From JBBTDV01 sp038042605 (GTDB lineage Bacteria; Bdellovibrionota; UBA1018): DNA of 11,860 nt. The notes under the pieces were generated by a model, which was not told the DNA's origin, ran no database searches, and saw nothing but the letters and a program-made list of their open reading frames with translations. Positions within the stretch are counted from its first letter, which is position 1. Each line of letters starts with the position of its first letter. This document shows positions 7,076-11,860 of the stretch, one piece after another. Made by a program: the position numbers and the translations under genes. The stretch covers positions 1 to 11,860 of the forward strand of contig CAYHPW010000072.1 of assembly GCA_964358645.1 (NCBI GenBank). The letters run 5' to 3'.

Positions 7076-8548
7076 GTGGATCCCAGACGGCCAGCATACA
7101 AAATAGCATTTATACTAGACGACAGACTTCCTAAGCAAAAATCAGCCGTTCTCATGTCACACGTAAATGCAATCCGCCAATTAGGCGAAGTACAGTTGTT
7201 TAAATGTGAAAAAACGGAAAGCGACTTGATAAACATCTTCACGGAGAATCAGTTCCACCTGATTTTAGCACCCTGGCATAAGTATCTTACATGGAGCCGG
7301 CTTGAAGCTCTATATGGACTGAACCGCACAAGCGGGCCGACTTTTGCCGGCTATCATTGCGAACTCATCTCTCTTAATGAACAACCCCCATATTTGCGGA
7401 CAATCCTCCTTGATTTTTCGGCGCCTTCAACAAGCGAAACCGTTCTAACGGTGAGATCACTCATTAATGACATTAGCAGGTCCGGGATAAAATCATTGCT
7501 GTCACACAGTACAACAATATATCAAGACACTTGGGCTGGCCCGCAATCACTCGGGAACAAACTCGACTCAGTCATGAGGATCCCTGAAATCACCAATTAC
7601 CACTGGACCCGCAGGAGCACTGCTTTAAGAATATGTATCTGCGCACTGTGGAGCCTTGTATATGAGGAAGGGCCAGGTAAGACCGAGCGTGAAAACAGCG
7701 GCATTCCCAGAGCTGATTTTCAGATAGCCGCTGACACAAACTGCCTGATTATGAGAATATGCTACTACATGCCGTCCTGGTCACCAAAGGCTGCGCTTCA
7801 AGAGTTTTGGCCGGATGGCGGCAGGCCCGCCGCTCCTTCCCAGCTCCTTGCGAGATATTCCGACTTTCTGCGCGTGCACACGATAGTTGAAGCCGGGGAT
7901 GTCGAGATCACCGCCGCGCTCTTTAGGTCAGGGATGTCTGAAAAAAAACCAGGTCACATTCACACCCTATGGGTTGAACCAATATCAGCCAGGATCGTAA
8001 GGGAGCTCCCGTTTTCAAATCCCCTAAAAGATCCAGCAATGAAACCATTAATAACAAACACTGCACAAGAAAACGCAATACCTCAAGCAGCTGGAGATTC
8101 AAGGCTTGCAAAGCATTCTGAGAATGACGAGGAAAAATACCAGCTGATACAGGAGGCCGCAGAAAAAGTCCGTGCCTTAAAAAATCTTCTTAACGACCGG
8201 GAAAACAAGATCATGGAAATGCGGAGCGGCGGCATAAGCACAGCAAAACTCCCACCGCCTCCTGGGCCTGAAAATCTTGTTGAAGCGCTGCGGGAGCATT
8301 TGGTTGAATCAATATTAAAGATAAAACAATTCGAGCAGGAACTCACCTCACTTGAAGCCAATGGTGCGGCAAAAAATGAAATTGAATCACTTCACGTAAA
8401 AATCACCAACCAGACGAAAAAAGAACAGGTATGGATAGATAAACTTGAACGCGTTATTGGGGCATATCGTGAAGCATGTCATGGAGCATGCCACAAACTT
8501 AACGAGGAAAACGGGAATTTATGCCAGTTCAAAGGCCAAAAGACATAA
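7076..8548 (+). CDS. Unrecognised signalling-type protein, receiver-like N-terminus and helical C-terminus
   Basis: I do not recognise a named family. Residues 8-100 alternate strand and helix like a receiver domain (KIAFILDD; FHLILAPW at 60-67). The position where the phospho-Asp would be holds no Asp, so it would be a pseudo-receiver. Residues 105-300 are a compact domain with many Trp/Tyr (WAGPQSLG, WSLVYEEGPG, MPSWSPK, EFWPDGGRPAAP, HTLWVEP). After a Pro-rich break (PPPPGP, 393-398) residues 400-460 form amphipathic, probably coiled-coil helices. Near the end is a Cys/His pair repeat, C468 H469 and C472 H473. No signal peptide or membrane segment is seen. The start is GTG with a strong GGAGG (7062-7066) nine bases before it. 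It overlaps the HD-GYP gene by 28 bp, so the two are co-expressed. It may be a partner or scaffold for that protein. I have a vague memory of similar proteins in Bdellovibrio relatives, not verified. Confidence 0.85.
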   Translation: MDPRRPAYKIAFILDDRLPKQKSAVLMSHVNAIRQLGEVQLFKCEKTESDLINIFTENQFHLILAPWHKYLTWSRLEALYGLNRTSGPTFAGYHCELISLNEQPPYLRTILLDFSAPSTSETVLTVRSLINDISRSGIKSLLSHSTTIYQDTWAGPQSLGNKLDSVMRIPEITNYHWTRRSTALRICICALWSLVYEEGPGKTERENSGIPRADFQIAADTNCLIMRICYYMPSWSPKAALQEFWPDGGRPAAPSQLLARYSDFLRVHTIVEAGDVEITAALFRSGMSEKKPGHIHTLWVEPISARIVRELPFSNPLKDPAMKPLITNTAQENAIPQAAGDSRLAKHSENDEEKYQLIQEAAEKVRALKNLLNDRENKIMEMRSGGISTAKLPPPPGPENLVEALREHLVESILKIKQFEQELTSLEANGAAKNEIESLHVKITNQTKKEQVWIDKLERVIGAYREACHGACHKLNEENGNLCQFKGQKT

Positions 8549-9753
8549 GCAAATACTTCAGAGCTAACATAAGGAACCTCAAGCCAGGCATGACTGTACC
8601 GGTTGATATCCATCTATACTTCGCCCAAAACGACCATCTAGTGCTTTTAAGGCACGCGAACGATGTTTTGTCAGAAACATTCATAGGCAAATATGTTAAA
8701 CGCGATCTCGATATCTGGATCAACAACGACGACAGGGAAGCCTGGGATAAATACATAACAGGTGAATATGAAAACATAAAAATCAATCGTCAAAAAATGG
8801 AAAAACCAGAGCCTGACAAATTAAAGCCTTTGATAGTCGAGGAAAAAATAGAATACGTGCAAGGCAACGCCAAGTTAGCGCGCAGCGCGGACCTAATATC
8901 AGTGCTTGACGAGGCAAATAACGCCAAAAATGACATACAATATCAGCGCAGCGCAAGCGTCGCCGTTGAAAAATCACGCGAACTCTTCGGCCAGGTCACG
9001 GCGGCAGTCGACGTCGCAACACAAAACACCGCAACAGACCATGCCAAGGCCGTAGTGTTTGACATACTTGATAATGTCGCGGGCAATACGGCAAAAACAA
9101 TGGTCAATGAACTTTGGGAAATGACTGCAACCGACAAAGAACTACGCCACGGTACCAATGTTGCCACTTATGCTGTCATCCTAGCCCTTGCTTTCGGACG
9201 TGTTGAATATCCGGTTATATGCGACATAGCGCTAGCAGGGTTGCTACACGACATCGGGGTATCACAGATACCATTTGACGTAGTAAGAACCCCAACAAGA
9301 TCCCTCACCCCCATACAGCTCCGGACATTCTCATCACATGTTGATGAGAGCATACGGCTGATAGAAATGTTCAACACGCTTACTCCAGCACGCGTGAAAA
9401 CAATCATCATGCAACATCATGAGAAATTCGACGGAACCGGCTATCCACAGGGACTGGATGGGTTCAAAGTCCTGGACCTCGCTCAAGTACTGTCAATCGC
9501 GAATTTGATAGATTCAGTAAGCAGTGGCTACTGGGATGGCAAAACCAGGACACTCCAGCAAACACTTTCGACTATCGTGAAATTCGAAAAAATCAGCACA
9601 TTCCCGGAATACTTCAATCCCGAGGTGTTTGACGCCGTGTTGGCCTGGGCAAAAAACCCTGATGCCAAAGAGATAAAAAAAGCAGCTGAGCCAGCCAGCG
9701 AGATCGTTCAGGAACAAGCTAAATCAATAGTAAAAGAAAAACAAAGCGCCTAA
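8521..9753 (+). CDS. HD-GYP domain protein (c-di-GMP phosphodiesterase-like)
   Basis: HD-GYP enzymes hydrolyse cyclic di-GMP. Residues 12-110 form an N-terminal domain of the type that often precedes HD-GYP. Residues 110-200 are a helical linker. The catalytic part (about 200-380) has the expected metal ligands: H210, H243-D244 of HDIG, H273, H299-H300 of the HHEKFDG motif, GTGYP (305-309) and D331. The Lys that normally follows HDIG, and that contacts c-di-GMP in PmGH, is replaced by V247. The usual Asp-Ala-Leu-Thr run after the last Asp is also changed (DSVSSGY). Activity is therefore plausible but possibly altered. The tail (380-410) is charged and helical. No membrane segment is seen. The ATG lies 28 bp inside the upstream gene with only a weak ribosome site, consistent with translational coupling. 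The stop codon overlaps that of the converging gene. It could equally be a c-di-GMP sensor. Confidence 0.92.
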   Translation: MPVQRPKDISKYFRANIRNLKPGMTVPVDIHLYFAQNDHLVLLRHANDVLSETFIGKYVKRDLDIWINNDDREAWDKYITGEYENIKINRQKMEKPEPDKLKPLIVEEKIEYVQGNAKLARSADLISVLDEANNAKNDIQYQRSASVAVEKSRELFGQVTAAVDVATQNTATDHAKAVVFDILDNVAGNTAKTMVNELWEMTATDKELRHGTNVATYAVILALAFGRVEYPVICDIALAGLLHDIGVSQIPFDVVRTPTRSLTPIQLRTFSSHVDESIRLIEMFNTLTPARVKTIIMQHHEKFDGTGYPQGLDGFKVLDLAQVLSIANLIDSVSSGYWDGKTRTLQQTLSTIVKFEKISTFPEYFNPEVFDAVLAWAKNPDAKEIKKAAEPASEIVQEQAKSIVKEKQSA

Positions 9754-11747
9754 GCCGCTGCTGCCTCATCCGCTACTAAACTTATAAGAAGACCTTTAAC
9801 AATACCTGCTACCGCGTCAACATATGCTGCTTTCTTATCAGTGCTTTTATGTGAATCCTCAACACAAAGCGCGCCCATCACCTCACCATCCTGGTAAATA
9901 TTGACAGAAATCCAGTCTTTTCCCTGGGCTTGCTGCCACTTACCATCAGGTTCACCGGAACCGCTGGCGAAAGACCAGCCATCAGAAGTCTTGATCCAAA
10001 GTTCAGTAAGACACCCATGACATGATATCGATACGTGGTTACAGAACCGCCTGCCGGCTTCTTCCAGTGTCAACTCCTTCTGCCTGGCTAGTTCTGACAA
10101 TATGAATGCCGCCGCCATGGGGCTAAAGACCGTAGCAGCATTTTCAAGGACATGCTGTTCATCAGTATTGTTAGTAATAATTACCCTGTCACCTGCTTCT
10201 AGTACTGTGGAATTATCAACATCATATGTTGATGAATCCCTCCGAATGACTTTATTCCTTGAAGCATTGATCGCGGCGAGAATTTTCTTTGCGCCATCGG
10301 AGTCAACCGCCAATCTCAGGACGCCGGATTCATCACAAGAAATCTTTGAACCGTAATCATGTTCTTCGTATATGAAAGAAAGCTTTGGTTTTTCACCTAT
10401 AAAAAGCCATAACCCATCCTCGAAGCGTGGCAACAGCCCGCTAAACATCCAGCAGCCCTCTTCTTTAATGTAAAGGCTACCGTTGCCAATATCTGGCTCC
10501 CATCGCCACATGAGCTCATTTATCGCCACACCTTCCACCCTAACCCACTGGCCATCGCTAGGGCCTGGCCCGGCTAATCTTACCGCCCATTTATTCATCA
10601 CCATGACCGGCTTGCGGTCCTCAAGAAACCAGCAATCACTTTCGATCACGAGAGGATCGGCATAGATGACGTCAGAAGCAATCTGTTGCTGATAACGCCA
10701 CTGGCGCTGATCGGACCCCATACCACGATCCCCTTCACCGCCGTCAAATTGTTTTGCCCTATTGGTCATGTTTTGCATGAACTTGCTTATCTTGTTCAAC
10801 ATGTCGCGAGTTGAATCAGAATTCCGTGCGACACATAGAGTCCCGCTGAAATCAACGACGATTTTCCTGGCCACAAGCTTGAATTCATCTTGGTCATCAG
10901 AATCGTAATAAGCAAGTTCAGGCTGTTTACCAATGAACGTCCACATCCCATCGCGGTAATAAGGCTTATTGCCTATAAAAGCCCAGAAACCTGGTCTCTC
11001 GCCAAACAATCCTGTGGCTCCCTCAAACGGCTGCCACTTCCATGAAATATCATCCTCCGACGCTCTGTCTTCTATCTCAAGCTCTGACCACTGGCCGAGA
11101 GCCGGAGGCGGGCCCTTTAGCTGGACCACCCAGCGTCCACCCATTTTCCGCGCGCGCGAGCCAGCAGCAAATGACCAGCAGTCAAACCCTGTATTAAGTG
11201 GCTCTATAAATTCAACGCCACCACGGCCCTTTTTCACATCAGCATTGACGATATTTTGTTTCCTATTTGAAGCCTTTATTTTTTTCTCTGCTTTCCGCCA
11301 TGAAGCTAAAGACGTTTCATCAGACTCGGCGCTTTCCGCCAACAAAAATGCGTGGCGCTCCAATTTCGATATAAGCACGTTCGTTTCTATCGGCTCCGTT
11401 ATGATCTCGTTACAGCCCACGGCCTTTAACTTGGCGATCACACCGGTGCTCTGTATAGAACACATCACGACAACACGTATATGACCCTTAGCGATCCTCT
11501 TTTTTAAATTCTGCATCGACGAAGCAATACTAGTGACATCAACTTCTTTGGTCACAGCTATTGCCAAAATACAGTGCTTTAAGCGTTGAGCTACATAGGC
11601 TACGGCTTCAATGTTCTGAAATTCGATGAATTGCAGTTTTGAAGTCTCAGAGCGCACCTCGCCTGCTGCCTTAAGAGAAGCGCTCGCCTTGTCGGCCAGA
11701 ACAGGGACCTTCTTATCCTCGAGCACTAGCTCATCCAGTTGAAACAT
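9750..11747 (-). CDS. Pseudo-receiver / duplicated Trp-rich module / GAF-like protein
   Basis: A large soluble protein of 665 aa that I cannot place in a named family. Residues 1-135 look like a response-regulator receiver. The late strands are clear (RVVVMCS at 91-97, GCNEIITEP at 111-119), but the phospho-Asp is missing and the conserved Lys position is Glu, so it should not be phosphorylated. Two copies of a Trp-rich module follow, at about 183-320 and 365-495. They share, in order, DCW, (G/N)(R/K)W, GQW, W(K/R)WxP, a GxW turn, DGxW and FIGxxPxL. A Ser/Glu-rich linker leads to residues 545-660, a GAF-like domain (GRRFCNHVSIS, MGALCVEDS) with C569, H571, C576 and C579. It contains another WSFASGS...GKW stretch echoing copy A. 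The start at 11747 has AGAGG four bases upstream. It is transcribed towards the HD-GYP gene. A signal-integrating role is inferred. Confidence 0.85.
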   Translation of the reverse strand: MFQLDELVLEDKKVPVLADKASASLKAAGEVRSETSKLQFIEFQNIEAVAYVAQRLKHCILAIAVTKEVDVTSIASSMQNLKKRIAKGHIRVVVMCSIQSTGVIAKLKAVGCNEIITEPIETNVLISKLERHAFLLAESAESDETSLASWRKAEKKIKASNRKQNIVNADVKKGRGGVEFIEPLNTGFDCWSFAAGSRARKMGGRWVVQLKGPPPALGQWSELEIEDRASEDDISWKWQPFEGATGLFGERPGFWAFIGNKPYYRDGMWTFIGKQPELAYYDSDDQDEFKLVARKIVVDFSGTLCVARNSDSTRDMLNKISKFMQNMTNRAKQFDGGEGDRGMGSDQRQWRYQQQIASDVIYADPLVIESDCWFLEDRKPVMVMNKWAVRLAGPGPSDGQWVRVEGVAINELMWRWEPDIGNGSLYIKEEGCWMFSGLLPRFEDGLWLFIGEKPKLSFIYEEHDYGSKISCDESGVLRLAVDSDGAKKILAAINASRNKVIRRDSSTYDVDNSTVLEAGDRVIITNNTDEQHVLENAATVFSPMAAAFILSELARQKELTLEEAGRRFCNHVSISCHGCLTELWIKTSDGWSFASGSGEPDGKWQQAQGKDWISVNIYQDGEVMGALCVEDSHKSTDKKAAYVDAVAGIVKGLLISLVADEAAAA
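10380..11200 (-). repeat. Internal tandem duplication of the Trp-rich module
   Basis: Within the 665-aa gene, residues 189-278 and 371-456 line up with an offset of 178-182 residues and the same spacing of seven tryptophans. Examples are W206/W387, W220/W401, W238/W416, W255/W433 and W269/W447. The copies are clearly related but diverged, so the duplication is old and the two units are probably both under selection. Confidence 0.8.
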
Positions 11748-11860
11748 AATACCTCTTAATTGAATCGGCTTATGGCCGCACTGGCTTGAGCGACGGTTTT
11801 ATGACAGTGTTTTAGGAGCAGGAGATCTGGCCGGAAGATTTGAGGAAATTAGTCAGTGAA
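11748..11860. other. Right-end region with no supported gene
   Basis: These 113 bp lie upstream of the 665-aa gene. I find no convincing promoter for it. A plus-strand frame from 11816 and a minus-strand frame ending at 11812 stay open to the window edge for 15 codons each. Neither has a start or enough length to be called. Confidence 0.4.

Noticed and set aside
8471..8494. Haem-binding CxxCH motif in the 490-aa protein
   Set aside because: The Cys residues are separated by three residues (CxxxCH), and the protein has no export signal, so c-type haem attachment is unlikely.
11812..11859. Possible C-terminal tail of a minus-strand gene entering from the right
   Set aside because: Only 15 codons before a stop; composition gives no support either way.
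11816..11860. Open plus-strand frame to the window end (15 codons)
   Set aside because: No start codon after the TAG at 11813 with a suitable ribosome site; too short to judge.

Overview
The window is 11.86 kb of ordinary-density bacterial chromosome of roughly balanced base composition, with seven protein genes, no RNA genes, no CRISPR array and no recognisable insertion sequence. A membrane histidine kinase with an extracytoplasmic sensor, an NtrC-family (sigma-54-type) response regulator, a 24-mer-type bacterioferritin and an HD-GYP protein point to a Gram-negative, proteobacterium-like host. The two unfamiliar proteins at the right recall signalling proteins of Bdellovibrionota or other former Deltaproteobacteria. 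That is a recollection of style, not a tested assignment.

Left part (1-1345). An intrinsic terminator closes a gene lying outside the window. It is followed by an orphan plus-strand AAA ATPase carrying a C-terminal DUF4143/PD-(D/E)XK-like domain. Its promoter sits so close to the only usable ATG that the mRNA is probably leaderless, and a 7-bp inverted repeat surrounds the -10 box.

Middle part (1343-6965, minus strand). Methionyl-tRNA synthetase (metG), a sensor kinase and its sigma-54 response regulator lie head to tail with 22 bp between the first two and an 8-bp overlap between the last two. An intrinsic terminator follows the regulator, and then comes bacterioferritin (bfr) with its own promoter. 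The MetRS has an altered class I signature, HVGW instead of HIGH. A divergent control region (6966-7075) holds a perfect 7-bp inverted repeat followed by six T on the metG strand.

Right part (7076-11747). Two overlapping plus-strand genes encode an unrecognised 490-residue protein (degenerate receiver-like start, helical tail) and an HD-GYP protein with an altered HDIG-K position. A converging minus-strand gene, whose stop codon overlaps the HD-GYP stop, encodes a 665-residue protein. That protein has a pseudo-receiver, two copies of a tryptophan-rich module and a GAF-like C-terminus. This three-gene cluster is the best candidate here for an undescribed signalling system. It looks like cytoplasmic signal integration built from catalytically dead phospho-receivers around a c-di-GMP-type hydrolase fold, but its function is inferred only.
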